A stretch of DNA of 64,000 bases from Acetobacter sp. (GTDB taxonomy: Bacteria; Pseudomonadota; Alphaproteobacteria; Acetobacterales; Acetobacteraceae): positions 1,240,001-1,304,000 of the forward strand of contig NZ_JAKVME010000001.1 in NCBI RefSeq assembly GCF_022483985.1, read 5' to 3'. Within the stretch, counting starts at the first letter, position 1; each line of letters begins with the position of its first letter. The position numbers and the translations under genes were made by a program. Below the pieces are notes generated by a model. That model was not told where the DNA came from, made no database searches, and worked only from the letters and a program-made list of their open reading frames with translations. This document shows positions 26,751-38,398 of the stretch, piece after piece.

Positions 26751-28910
26751 ATGATCGATACCTTCACTCATACCATCGCCTTCGTTCCTCTGCTGCCTCA
26801 CTGGCTGCTGTTCACGCTGGGTGGCCTGCTGGTCATCATCACGGCGATCGGCCTGCTGGTCCGTATGCGTGGCACCGTCCTCCGTGCGCTTGCCGGTGCT
26901 GTTGTTCTGCTGTGGCTGTCAGGCCCGCAATCGCTGAAGGAAACGCATCGGGAACTGCCTGAAACCGCACTGGTCATTGTCGATCAGACGGGATCGATGC
27001 AGGTGAAAAACTGTGCCGCCATCGCCCGTGCTGCTGCCCGCATCCTTGGTGAACAGGGCTCCGGCGGACCCGGATTACGCACCGTCACCGTGCGAGGAGA
27101 GCAGACGGGGGGCACGCGCCTGTTCGATGCATTGTCGCAGGCCGCCGCCGACATTCCGCCGGAGCAACTGGCGGGTGCTATCCTGATCACGGACGGCCAG
27201 ACCCGTGATGCGCCAAAGGGGATTCCGGATCGTCTGGCCCTACATGACAGTCAGGGCCATGCGGTTACTCTGCCGCTGCATGTACTGATGGCCGGACGCG
27301 GAGAGGAGACCGACCGTCGTCTCCGTATTCTTCAGGCTCCCCCTTACGCCATTGTCGGTAAATCCGCGCTTATCCGCATTCAGGTCGATGATCTGGGACC
27401 GGGAACGCAACCCGGCACACCGGCTACCATCACACTGACCACTGATGGCAACCCGGCCCTGAGCGTGCCTGTCCGGACGGGTGAGCCTCAGGATATTTCG
27501 CTGCCGGTCTCTCATCCCGGCGAAACGCTTGTCGGTCTGAACGTCTCGACACTTCCGGGTGAAGTTTCCACGCAGAACAATCAGGACATTCTGACCATTA
27601 CCGGCGTGAGAGACAGACTGCGCGTGCTGCTGGTTTCCGGCACACCCAATCAGGGTGAGCGTGTCTGGCGTCGTCTGCTGAAAGCTGATCCGTCCGTTGA
27701 TCTCGTGCACTTCACCATCCTGCGTCCGCCGGAAAAGGATGACGGCACACCTCTGTCCGATCTGGCGCTGATCGCATTCCCCGTCGAAGAGCTGTTCCAG
27801 AACAAGATCGATCAATTCGATCTCATTATTCTCGATGGTTTCGAGAACAGGCACATTCTGCCACCAGTCTATCTTCGCAACATCGCCCGTTTCGTGCGCA
27901 AGGGTGGTGGTCTGTTCCTGATTGCAGGGCCGGAATTCACCGGGCCTTATTCGCTACAGGAGACCGCCGTTGGAGACGTTTTGCCGGCTCACGTGCCTGC
28001 CTCTCCACCCGATCTCGCTCCGACCGAGGCCGCACCCGGCGTCACCATCCGTCGCTTCCGCCCCCAGTTAACGGAAGAAGGGCGACGTCACCCCGTGACA
28101 GCCGAGCTTCCGGGAGCCCCAGCCCCACGCTCTTCTACAGATGCGGATAGAGAAATCGCCAATGAATGGGGACCGTGGTTCCGGGCCTTACGCCCCGATG
28201 AGACGCATGGACAGGTGCTGATGAGCGCTCCCGATGCGTCTCCACTTCTGGTGCTGGATCACGTCGAAAACGGACGTGTAGCCCTGCTTCTTTCTGACCA
28301 GATATGGCTCTGGTCCCGTGGAGAACTGGGGGGTGGGCCACAGGCTGAGCTTCTGCGACGAATCTCACACTGGCTGATGAAGGAGCCCGACCTTGAGGAA
28401 GAGCGGTTGGAGGCTCACATCTTTGACGGGGCTCTGACCGTCACACGGCACAGCGTTTCAGATACCGCTTCGCCAGAGGTTACACTCACGGCGCCGGATG
28501 GAACGAAATCGGCGATGACCCTGCATGGAGCAGGTCCCGGCGTTGCTGTCGGACAGCTTGCTGTGGCGCAATCCGGCATCTGGACGGCCGACGATGGCAC
28601 TCATCGCGCTTTCGCCGCACCAGTGCAGACCAACCCCGAAGAGTTCTCCGATCTGCGCCTCACAGCCGACACCATCGGCCCTGTCGCCTCCCGTACAGGA
28701 GGAATAGTTGCGTGGCTTGGTGACGACATTAACAAACTGATCGTCCCCCCTCTCCGTTATGGCACAGGCAAAGATTTTCTCGGGTTTCCTCAGAGACATG
28801 CCCATATCCTGACAGGAACCAGCGCATCACCGCTGCTGCCTGCATGGGCTACTCTCCTCGCTGTTGTTCTTTTGCTTGGAGCAGGTTGGTACCGGGAAGG
28901 GAGAGGTTAG
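26751..28910 (+). CDS. VWA/glutamine-amidotransferase-like membrane protein
   Basis: A 719-residue inner-membrane protein. Two membrane segments lie at about 17-38 and 42-58 and a third near the C-terminus (LLPAWATLLAVVLLLGAGW). Between them, VIVDQTGSMQ at 76-84 resembles a VWA metal site, and the region from about 280 (LRVLLVSGTPNQGERVWRRLL, FDLIILDGFENRHILPP, IARFVRKGGGLFLIAG) is like the class I glutamine amidotransferase fold found in such proteins, without a visible catalytic cysteine. It begins seven bases after the DUF4159 gene and closes the MoxR operon. Function unknown. Confidence 0.82.
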   Translation: MIDTFTHTIAFVPLLPHWLLFTLGGLLVIITAIGLLVRMRGTVLRALAGAVVLLWLSGPQSLKETHRELPETALVIVDQTGSMQVKNCAAIARAAARILGEQGSGGPGLRTVTVRGEQTGGTRLFDALSQAAADIPPEQLAGAILITDGQTRDAPKGIPDRLALHDSQGHAVTLPLHVLMAGRGEETDRRLRILQAPPYAIVGKSALIRIQVDDLGPGTQPGTPATITLTTDGNPALSVPVRTGEPQDISLPVSHPGETLVGLNVSTLPGEVSTQNNQDILTITGVRDRLRVLLVSGTPNQGERVWRRLLKADPSVDLVHFTILRPPEKDDGTPLSDLALIAFPVEELFQNKIDQFDLIILDGFENRHILPPVYLRNIARFVRKGGGLFLIAGPEFTGPYSLQETAVGDVLPAHVPASPPDLAPTEAAPGVTIRRFRPQLTEEGRRHPVTAELPGAPAPRSSTDADREIANEWGPWFRALRPDETHGQVLMSAPDASPLLVLDHVENGRVALLLSDQIWLWSRGELGGGPQAELLRRISHWLMKEPDLEEERLEAHIFDGALTVTRHSVSDTASPEVTLTAPDGTKSAMTLHGAGPGVAVGQLAVAQSGIWTADDGTHRAFAAPVQTNPEEFSDLRLTADTIGPVASRTGGIVAWLGDDINKLIVPPLRYGTGKDFLGFPQRHAHILTGTSASPLLPAWATLLAVVLLLGAGWYREGRG

Positions 28911-29265
28911 TGTTTAGGCGTCCGTAGCCTCTGGCGAACACGGATGTCGGTTCCTACGGGAGCATTAGTCAGCTCGAACGACCGGCGCCGTGCGTGTCTG
29001 CGGGTGAATCTGAAGCATCGTTCGGATCACTCGGCCTTCCTGCAAACGGAAGAAACCACGGAGCGTAACGCAAGTATTCCCCGCGCTACATCATCCCAGT
29101 GACGTCTCACCGCACTACGCGAAGATGCCCGCTAAAACGCAAACAAGTCTCAGACCAACATCGGGTCACTCCGAAAAAGAAAAAGCCCATCCTCACCTGA
29201 CAACAAGTGAAAACGGGCTTTTTCAGGCTCAATAAACCAGAAAATACGACTATTAGGCCTCTGCG
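28911..29265. other. Spacer between MoxR operon and gyrB
   Basis: A 355-base stretch where the MoxR operon and gyrB converge. Apart from the gyrB terminator at its right end, I see no gene, RNA or repeat. No T-rich hairpin was found directly after the 719-residue gene. Confidence 0.5.
29170..29223 (-). terminator. Rho-independent terminator of gyrB
   Basis: Stem AAAAAGCCC (29180-29188) and GGGCTTTTT (29215-29223) with a 26-base loop that can form an inner TCAC/GTGA pairing. Read on the minus strand it is followed by a T-rich tract, as expected for the end of gyrB transcription about 45 bases after its stop. Confidence 0.85.
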
Positions 29266-31734
<2,469 letters not shown>

Positions 31735-31844
31735 TCAGGGTGCAGCGGAGCCCGTTTATAGCTGCTTATCTCCGTCCCGACCAGCATGTGAGCGCATCTA
31801 CACACCCTCATCAGTGGTTTTTCCATCTTTGCCCGACGTATTTT

Positions 31845-32981
31845 TCAGGCAACGGTGGATGGAACTATCTGCCCGTCCCGAAGCGTGATGAAACTGGCTT
31901 CATTCATCAATGGTGCGAAAGGAGAATGGTCTGTCCCGGTCAGCAGAACCGGCGTCTGAAAACCGAGAAGAGTCTCAAGCAGCGTTCCCCTGCGCCGTTC
32001 ATCGAGATGCACCAGCGGCTCGTCAAGTAGAAGCATCGGCGCGGTTCCGGCGCTTTCACCCATCAGGCGGGCGTGCGCCAGAATGATGCCGATCAGCAGG
32101 GCCTTCTGCTGCCCGGTACTGGCCTCCGCCGCCTGCCTTCCCGTTCCAAGATCCTGAAGTATGAAATCGCTACGATGAGCCCCGACAAGCGCGTGCCCAC
32201 GCTGTCGGTCCGCAGGACGTCCCTTCCCCAGCACGCCCCGCAACCAGTCCTCGACCGCAAGTGCCGGTTCCACGTTGAGCCGATCAGCGATCGGACAGAG
32301 CAGCGAAAGATGGGCGGAAGGAAAAACCCCCTGCGGATCAGCGCCTGTGACGTTCAGACGCGCGACCATCTCGCGTCTCGCCGCGACAACGGCCACGCCG
32401 TGCCGCGCCATGGCGTCCTCAATCCCGGACAGCCAGACATCATCCGTGCGACCTTCTGAGAGAAAGCGGTTCCGCTGCGCCGTCGCCCGTTCGCAGGCAG
32501 CCAGTTCCGGCGCGTGCTGCGGCACCATCGCCACGACGAGGCGATCCAGAAAGCGGCGGCGGCCACTCGCACTTTCGCCGAACAGCCTGTCCATCTGCGG
32601 TGTCAGCCAGACAGCGGACAGATTGGTCGCGGCAACGTCCCGCGCCCGCATCTGCACGCCATCGAGCAGGAATTTCCGCGCACCGGACTGCCCGGGCTCC
32701 ATACCGGTGGAAACCTCAAAATCGCTGGTATCGTCAGAAAATCGGGCCGTGACACCCCAACCTGTCATTGCAGAAGCAGTGGCGCTTTCCCGCAACGGGA
32801 GATCGACATTTCTGGCCCCGCGCAGGCCACGCCCGGGAACCAGCAGCGACAGCGCTTCCAGCAGATTGGTCTTGCCACTGCCATTCTCACCGGTGATCAC
32901 CACCGGCGAGCGCTCAGGTTCCCATACAAACCGTCGATAATTCCGGAAACCGGCCAGAACGAGACGATCGAGCGACGTCAT
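31845..32981 (-). CDS. recF: DNA replication and repair protein RecF
   Basis: SMC-like ATPase that helps load RecA at gapped DNA. The 378-residue protein has LDRLVLAGFRNYRRF at the start, Walker A GENGSGKTNLLEALSLL, the signature-like STGQQKALLIGIILAHARLM and Walker B MLLLDEPLVHLDERRR. Length is normal. It begins 31 bases after the dnaN stop and precedes gyrB, the common bacterial order near dnaA. Confidence 0.94.
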   Translation of the reverse strand: MTSLDRLVLAGFRNYRRFVWEPERSPVVITGENGSGKTNLLEALSLLVPGRGLRGARNVDLPLRESATASAMTGWGVTARFSDDTSDFEVSTGMEPGQSGARKFLLDGVQMRARDVAATNLSAVWLTPQMDRLFGESASGRRRFLDRLVVAMVPQHAPELAACERATAQRNRFLSEGRTDDVWLSGIEDAMARHGVAVVAARREMVARLNVTGADPQGVFPSAHLSLLCPIADRLNVEPALAVEDWLRGVLGKGRPADRQRGHALVGAHRSDFILQDLGTGRQAAEASTGQQKALLIGIILAHARLMGESAGTAPMLLLDEPLVHLDERRRGTLLETLLGFQTPVLLTGTDHSPFAPLMNEASFITLRDGQIVPSTVA

Positions 32982-33012
32982 GACTGAGACCGGTCAGAAG
33001 GAACGGATCAGG

Positions 33013-34137
33013 TCAGACCCGCATGGGCATCAGGACGTAAAGCGCCGAGGGACTGTCAACATCACGCACGATGGTCGGCGCCGAACTGTCGGCGAACACG
33101 AACTCAACATCCTTGCTGACCTGATCGGTAATATCGTTCAGATAGCGGGCCTGAAACCCGATCTCCATGTCGTCGCCATCATAGGTGACGCGCGTGTCGT
33201 CCAGCTCTTCCTTCGCTGTGCCCTGATCAGCACTCGTGGCGGAAAGGATGAGCAGATCACGCGACAGCACCAGCTTCACAGGACGCGAGCGCTCCTGACT
33301 GATCGCCGCGACACGCCCGACCGCATCGGAGAAATCCTTCTTGCCGACGCGCAGGGTGCGGTTGTTGCCGGACGGAATGACGCGCTGGTATTCCGGGAAC
33401 GTGCCGTCGATCAGCTTGGAGGTCAGAGTGATGCCCCCCACCCCGAACTGGATGCGGGTGTCGGAGACGGAGACGTCCACTTCATCCGGCGCTTCATCCA
33501 GCAGCTTGCGTATCTCACCAATGGTCTTGCGGGGGATGATCACCCCCGGCATTCCGGAGGCCCCCGCAGGAACCTCGGTCTCGACACGCGCCAGACGATG
33601 ACCGTCCGTCGCCACAGCACGCAGTACACCGCCCGCGTCACCTTCCGTCACGTGCATGTAGATGCCGTTCAGATAGTAGCGGGTTTCTTCCGTGGAAATG
33701 GCGAAGCGGGAACGGTCGATCAGGGATTTCAGCACACCGCTGTTCAGCTTGAACTGATGCGGGAGATCGCCTGCCACCATGGAGGGGAAGTCATCGACCG
33801 GCAGCGCATTCATCCGTGTCGCATAACGACCGGCACGAAGATCGAGCTGGGACTCTCCACCCGGATGGCTCAGTTCGACTTCAACACCATCCGGCAGCTT
33901 GCGGACAATTTCATACAGAACAGCCGCCGGAGCTGTTACCGCGCCGGGCGTCTGAATTTCCGCAGGAACCTCCTCAACGACCGCAATCTCCATGTCCGTC
34001 GCGGTCAGGCTGAGGCTGCCATTGTTGGCGTCGATCAGAACATTGGCGAGGATGGGAATTGTGTTCCGCTTCTCGGCAACGCTCTGAATGTGTGCAAGAG
34101 CCTTGAGCAGCGTTGCGCGATCGGCCGTAAACTTCAT
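33013..34137 (-). CDS. dnaN: DNA polymerase III sliding clamp (beta subunit)
   Basis: Forms the ring-shaped clamp that tethers DNA polymerase III to DNA. The 374-residue form starts MKFTADRATLLKALAHIQSVAEKRNTIPILANVLI, the usual clamp N-terminus; an in-frame ATG 15 codons upstream would add a non-conserved extension. AGGGGAA lies about a dozen bases before the chosen ATG. Three clamp domains follow, ending in VDSPSALYVLMPMRV, the conserved C-terminus. It sits 150 bases after dnaA. Confidence 0.97.
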   Translation of the reverse strand: MKFTADRATLLKALAHIQSVAEKRNTIPILANVLIDANNGSLSLTATDMEIAVVEEVPAEIQTPGAVTAPAAVLYEIVRKLPDGVEVELSHPGGESQLDLRAGRYATRMNALPVDDFPSMVAGDLPHQFKLNSGVLKSLIDRSRFAISTEETRYYLNGIYMHVTEGDAGGVLRAVATDGHRLARVETEVPAGASGMPGVIIPRKTIGEIRKLLDEAPDEVDVSVSDTRIQFGVGGITLTSKLIDGTFPEYQRVIPSGNNRTLRVGKKDFSDAVGRVAAISQERSRPVKLVLSRDLLILSATSADQGTAKEELDDTRVTYDGDDMEIGFQARYLNDITDQVSKDVEFVFADSSAPTIVRDVDSPSALYVLMPMRV

Positions 34138-34289
34138 CGACACCAGTTCCCCTGTCCTGCGGATAGTGTTTCCGCGCTCCAACCCTCATCAAGCAGATTG
34201 GAAATCAAGGCAGGCAATCTAGCAGGCGACAGGGCTGGGGCAAAGAGTCAGAAACGGTTTTCTTTTTGAAACCTTTGCTTTTCAGACGA

Positions 34290-35804
34290 TCAGCTCTCCA
34301 GCATCCGACGCAGAAGTTCAACATCCTCTGCAAAAGCCGTATCCCGCTCCATCAGTTCCTGCACACGGGAGACCGCGTGCATGACCGTCGTGTGATCACG
34401 ATTACCGAACTTACGCCCGATTTCAGGCAGGGAACGGCTGGTCAACTGTTTCGCCAGATACATCGCGACCTGCCGGGGACGCGCCACGGCACGGGCGCGG
34501 CGGGCGGAGGACATGTCGGTCAGACGGATATTCCAGTGCTCGGAAACCTTGCGCTGGATTTCCTCGATCGTCACCCGGCGATCATGCGCCTTGAGAATAT
34601 CATGAAGCACATCCTGCGTGGATTCCAGAGTGATCGGACGCCCGAACAGATTGGCATGAGCAATCAGGCGGTTCAGCGCGCCTTCAAGTTCACGCACATT
34701 GGTCGTGATCTTGTGGGCCAGAAATTCCAGCACCTTCCCCGGCACAACCACGCCGGACGCGGAAGCTTTTGCTTCCAGAATGGAAATACGCAGCTCAAAG
34801 GTGGTCGCGTGAATGTCCGCAACCATGCCACAGCCGAGACGGGTCCGGAGGCGGTCTTCCAGCCCGGAAAGATCGGAAGGCGACTTGTCAGCCGACACGA
34901 TGATCTGTCGTCCGGCATCGACCAGCGCGTTGAATGTATGGAAGAATTCTTCCTGCGTGTTGTCCTTGCCGATCAGAAACTGGAGATCGTCGATCATCAG
35001 CACATCGACCGAACGCAGATGATCCTTGAATTCGACCGTCGACTGGGAGCGGATCGCGGCGATGAAGCGGTACATGAACTTCTCGGCCGACATATAGGCC
35101 ACTGAAATACCACCCCGACGCATCAGTTCCGCGCCGATGGAATGCATCAGATGCGTCTTTCCCAGACCGACGCCCCCATACAGAAACAGTGGGTTGAAAC
35201 CGACGCTCGACGGCTTCTCGGCGACACGACGCGCACAGGCGTAAGCAAATTCGTTGGGCTTGCCAACGACGAACGTATCAAACGTGAAACGCTGATCAAG
35301 CGGGGCCACCAGATCGGCTCTTGTATCGGCCACACGGTCAGCCGGAGCGGACGCCGCACGGGTCGTCGTCACAGGCGTCACTTCGGAGGGAGCGGAAGAC
35401 GTCTCATCTTCTCCATCCGCGACAGACGGCATCGCAGCAGCATCGCCCGGTCGCATGACCTGAAGCTCGACGCGACGGATGGCCGGGATTTCCTGATTCC
35501 ACAATGTGCTCAGGCGGTCACCATACTGGCTACGAACCCAGTCCCGCAGGAAGCGTGTGGGAAGCATCAGGGTGACTTCATCACCATCGACCGGCCCCAG
35601 CACGATCTGCTGAAGCCAGGTGCGATATTCCACATCCCCGACCTCTGCCCTCATGCGACCGGAAATTCTGTCCCATGCACCTGTGAGCAGGCCTGACATA
35701 CCAGACGAAGCAGACTGCAATCCGGCACCTTCATCTGAACTCAACGGCATTTCGGAAGATGGGGTTACCGGCATCGTTTCTGCGCACTCACTTCCCCGGA
35801 TCAT
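34290..35804 (-). CDS. dnaA: Chromosomal replication initiator DnaA
   Basis: Binds DnaA boxes and melts the origin. With the ATG at 35804 it has 504 residues; an ATG ten codons in (35774) is a good alternative, and the longest frame begins at an unlikely GTG. After a variable start, domain I (WDRISGRMRAEVGDVEYRTWLQ) is followed by an acidic linker. The AAA+ domain has FTFDTFVVGKPNEFAYACA, Walker A LYGGVGLGKTHLMH and Walker B VDVLMIDDLQFLIGKD. Domain IV includes RPRQVAMYLAKQL and the DNA-binding signature FGNRDHTTVMHAVSRV. It heads dnaA-dnaN-recF-gyrB. Confidence 0.97.
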   Translation of the reverse strand: MIRGSECAETMPVTPSSEMPLSSDEGAGLQSASSGMSGLLTGAWDRISGRMRAEVGDVEYRTWLQQIVLGPVDGDEVTLMLPTRFLRDWVRSQYGDRLSTLWNQEIPAIRRVELQVMRPGDAAAMPSVADGEDETSSAPSEVTPVTTTRAASAPADRVADTRADLVAPLDQRFTFDTFVVGKPNEFAYACARRVAEKPSSVGFNPLFLYGGVGLGKTHLMHSIGAELMRRGGISVAYMSAEKFMYRFIAAIRSQSTVEFKDHLRSVDVLMIDDLQFLIGKDNTQEEFFHTFNALVDAGRQIIVSADKSPSDLSGLEDRLRTRLGCGMVADIHATTFELRISILEAKASASGVVVPGKVLEFLAHKITTNVRELEGALNRLIAHANLFGRPITLESTQDVLHDILKAHDRRVTIEEIQRKVSEHWNIRLTDMSSARRARAVARPRQVAMYLAKQLTSRSLPEIGRKFGNRDHTTVMHAVSRVQELMERDTAFAEDVELLRRMLES

Positions 35805-36240
35805 TGCTGGATCAGACAGGCCCTGCGAGACCCTACCCGGCAACTTCGGCGACCAATCATCAAAGACACACCGACATCCGGGACAAAGCACACCCCGGAA
35901 AACCTCCGGGGTTCATTTTGGACAGGAACGGACGGACAACGGCAGCATATTGGGTTCGGAAGCGGCTCTCCCTGTCTCCAGAGAAGACCGTACATTCACG
36001 ATCCCGACGAAATTTCAGATTAGGCAAATGCACCTGCCAAAGCAACGCATTTATGCCTGAAAACCCGTATGAAAAATAACCATTTATTCTGAAACAGCCA
36101 TCATCCCACATCACCGCATGGTCTGACCATAGAGCAAAAACAAGCCGGACTCCCGATGGGAATCCGGCTTGTTTCTCAGCCGTCTCAGGCGCTGTGAAGG
36201 AGGGCAGACCGTTTCAGAAAAACAGTTCGCCCCGCTTTCT
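35805..36240. promoter_or_regulatory. dnaA-rpsT intergenic region, candidate origin area
   Basis: About 435 bases between the dnaA start and the rpsT stop. It holds a small perfect hairpin CCCCGGA/TCCGGGG (35893-35899 and 35905-35911), an AT-rich patch near 36040-36100 and the rpsT terminator. I find no exact TTATCCACA in it, so an origin here is only a possibility from gene order. The dnaA promoter most likely lies in or near the AT-rich patch. Confidence 0.4.
36140..36172 (-). terminator. Rho-independent terminator of rpsT
   Basis: A 15-base inverted repeat (36140-36154 and 36158-36172) around GAT, with one mismatch on the plus strand that becomes a G-U pair in the minus-strand RNA. On the minus strand the stem is followed by TTTTTGC. 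Both facts point to termination of rpsT about 70 bases after its stop. Confidence 0.85.
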
Positions 36241-36510
36241 TCAGGCCGTTGCGATTGCCTTGATACGGGCAGACAGACGGGAAATCTTGCGAGCCACAAG
36301 GTTGTGGTGAACCACGCCCTTGGTTGCTGCGCGCTGGATTTCCGGCTGAGCAAGCTTCAGGGCTGCATTTGCCTCTTCCTTGTTGCCGCTGGCGATAGCC
36401 GTCTCGACCTTCTTGATGAAGGTGCGCATGCGGGACATGCGGGCTGTGTTGCGGGCAGTGCGGCGCTCCGTCTGACGGATGCGCTTACGGGCAGATGCGA
36501 TGTTCGCCAT
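36241..36510 (-). CDS. rpsT: 30S ribosomal protein S20
   Basis: An 89-residue basic, helical ribosomal protein: [36 protein letters not shown] at the start, then [32 protein letters not shown]. It is complete and of usual length. Its place between fpg and dnaA on the same strand is a common alphaproteobacterial arrangement. It has its own terminator just downstream. Confidence 0.97.
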   Translation of the reverse strand: MANIASARKRIRQTERRTARNTARMSRMRTFIKKVETAIASGNKEEANAALKLAQPEIQRAATKGVVHHNLVARKISRLSARIKAIATA

Positions 36511-36612
36511 TGTGTCTATCTGATCCAGAAGTCGATACGGTTATACGCGCTCCACCCGAAAGCGGCCGCGCTGAATTAGGTGCGGTTCTCTAAGCCAACG
36601 AAAGGCCGCGCG

Positions 36613-37548
36613 TCAAGCAGAGTTCTTGCTTTTCCGCGAGATTCTGCCCTGCCTGTTGCCGGGAGCCACACTCACCGCCAGCTGATTATCCACAGCAGGC
36701 TGCTGTTGTGGACAGAAAAACGTGGAGCGCCCGGCCTGCGTGATCTGCGCCACGCCCGGACAACCTGACTTCCCCCTGCAATCCGGACATGGCTGTCCGG
36801 CACGACCGTAAACACGCCAGGCATGCTGGAAATATCCAAGCTCGCCGTCCGGCTGGACATAATCCCGCAGACTGGAACCGCCCGCTTCGATCGCCTCCTG
36901 CAACACCGCTCGGATCGCCACGACCAGCCGCTTCAGCGCCGGCCGTCCCAGCAGACCCGCAGGCGTTTCAGGGTGGATACGCGCACGGAACAGGGCTTCG
37001 CACACATAGATATTACCCAGACCCGCTACGACCCGCTGATCCAGCAGCATCACCTTCACCGGGCTGCGCCGTCCTGAGAAGGCTCTCAGAAGCACATCGA
37101 CGGTGAAAGCGGGATCAAAAGGTTCCGGTCCCATGGCCGCAACCAGAGGGTGCTCATCCTCCCCATCCGTGGGGACAAGATCGAGCGCGCCAAACCGACG
37201 CGGATCGACCAGCCCGAAGCGCTGACCGCCCTCCGTGGTGAACGCAACATGCTCGTGACGCAGCTTGCCCTCCCCCACTTCCAGCGTTGCGTCGGCGTCA
37301 TCCAGCATGACCCGCCCGGACATGCCGAGATGCAGCAGAACCGACTGACCGCCGGACACACGGATGAAAATATATTTCCCCCGCCGACGAAAACTCTCGA
37401 TCGTCCGGCCCTTGAGCGCCTGCCCGAGGCCGGGCGGCAGAGGCCAGCGAAGGTCAGGACGACGCACGACGATGGCGTGGATGCGCTCGCCGAGAAGGCG
37501 TCCCATCATTCCACGCATCACGGTTTCTACTTCAGGGAGTTCTGGCAT
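36613..37548 (-). CDS. fpg: Formamidopyrimidine-DNA glycosylase (MutM)
   Basis: Removes oxidised purines such as 8-oxoguanine from DNA. The start is set at [15 protein letters not shown], because the proline after Met is the catalytic nucleophile; the longest frame adds 19 residues. The 311-residue protein has the usual two domains and the helix-two-turn-helix region with [14 protein letters not shown]. The C-terminal zinc finger is odd: CPDC is present, but the second pair, normally CPxC after AGRSTFF, reads CPQQ, so one zinc ligand is missing, and a non-conserved tail of about 28 residues follows. It diverges from ubiE with 28 bases between. Confidence 0.9.
   Translation of the reverse strand: MPELPEVETVMRGMMGRLLGERIHAIVVRRPDLRWPLPPGLGQALKGRTIESFRRRGKYIFIRVSGGQSVLLHLGMSGRVMLDDADATLEVGEGKLRHEHVAFTTEGGQRFGLVDPRRFGALDLVPTDGEDEHPLVAAMGPEPFDPAFTVDVLLRAFSGRRSPVKVMLLDQRVVAGLGNIYVCEALFRARIHPETPAGLLGRPALKRLVVAIRAVLQEAIEAGGSSLRDYVQPDGELGYFQHAWRVYGRAGQPCPDCRGKSGCPGVAQITQAGRSTFFCPQQQPAVDNQLAVSVAPGNRQGRISRKSKNSA
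36686..36694 (+). other. Perfect DnaA box
   Basis: TTATCCACA matches the consensus DnaA box exactly. It lies inside the 3' end of fpg, about 880 bases from the dnaA start. A second, imperfect candidate (CTGTCCACA on the minus strand, two mismatches) lies at about 36707-36716. A single box can arise by chance, so a role is uncertain. Confidence 0.5.
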
Positions 37549-37576
37549 GACGCCAAACACGCTATAGAGTGCAGCC

Positions 37577-38395
37577 ATGACCGACAATGCCCCCCCCAGA
37601 AACACTCATGACCTCCACGCCGCGCCGCATTCCACCGGGACTACTCCCGGGGCTGCTGGCGACGACACCGCCGATTTCGGCTTCCGCGCCGTGCCCAGAG
37701 AAGAGAAAAAACCTCTCGTCCGGGCGGTCTTCGACAGTGTAGCGAGTCGCTATGATGTGATGAACGACCTCATGTCTCTGGGGGTTCATCGAGTCTGGAA
37801 ACGGATTTTCAACGCCGAGCTTGCACCGCAGCCCGGCCTGAAGCTTCTCGACCTCGCAGGCGGCACCGGCGACGTGACGTTCGGTTGGCTCGCTGGCGGT
37901 GGCGGACCGGCCATCATGACGGACATCAACGCCAACATGCTGTCGGTTGGCCGTGACCGCGCCATCTCGCGCGGCTATGTGTCGGACCTGTCCTTCTGCG
38001 TGGTGGACGCCGAACAGATTCCACTTCCCGACCGCTGCATGGATCGCGTGACCATCTCCTTCGGCCTGCGCAACTGCACGGACAAGCTGGCCGTCCTGAA
38101 GGAAGCACGCCGCGTCCTGAAACCGGGCGGTCGTTTCCTCTGCCTCGAATTCTCCCGCGTGCAGGTCGCCGCTCTGGCGCCTATTTATGATGCGTGGTCG
38201 TTCAAGGTTCTCCCCACAATGGGGGCGCTCATCGCCAAGGATCGTGACAGCTACCAGTATCTGGCCGAGAGCATCCGCATGTTCCCGGATCAGGAAACGC
38301 TGGCTGACATGTTCCGTGAGGCCGGATTCTCGCATGTTCGCTACCAGTCCCTGTCCGGTGGCATCGCCGCGATCCACTCCGGCTGGAGACTCTGA
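37577..38395 (+). CDS. ubiE: Ubiquinone/menaquinone biosynthesis methyltransferase
   Basis: C-methyltransferase of ubiquinone synthesis. The 272-residue protein shows the family signatures [32 protein letters not shown] (SAM binding), [14 protein letters not shown] sequence ([15 protein letters not shown]) and [17 protein letters not shown]. The first ~45 residues are a low-complexity leader not seen in short homologues. coaBC begins three bases after its stop. In many alphaproteobacteria ubiB lies between ubiE and coaBC; it is absent here. Confidence 0.94.
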   Translation: MTDNAPPRNTHDLHAAPHSTGTTPGAAGDDTADFGFRAVPREEKKPLVRAVFDSVASRYDVMNDLMSLGVHRVWKRIFNAELAPQPGLKLLDLAGGTGDVTFGWLAGGGGPAIMTDINANMLSVGRDRAISRGYVSDLSFCVVDAEQIPLPDRCMDRVTISFGLRNCTDKLAVLKEARRVLKPGGRFLCLEFSRVQVAALAPIYDAWSFKVLPTMGALIAKDRDSYQYLAESIRMFPDQETLADMFREAGFSHVRYQSLSGGIAAIHSGWRL

Positions 38396-38398
38396 TCC

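Noticed and set aside
32980-34269. 429-codon plus-strand frame opposite dnaN
   Set aside because: dnaN is unmistakable on the other strand; the plus frame has no features of its own.
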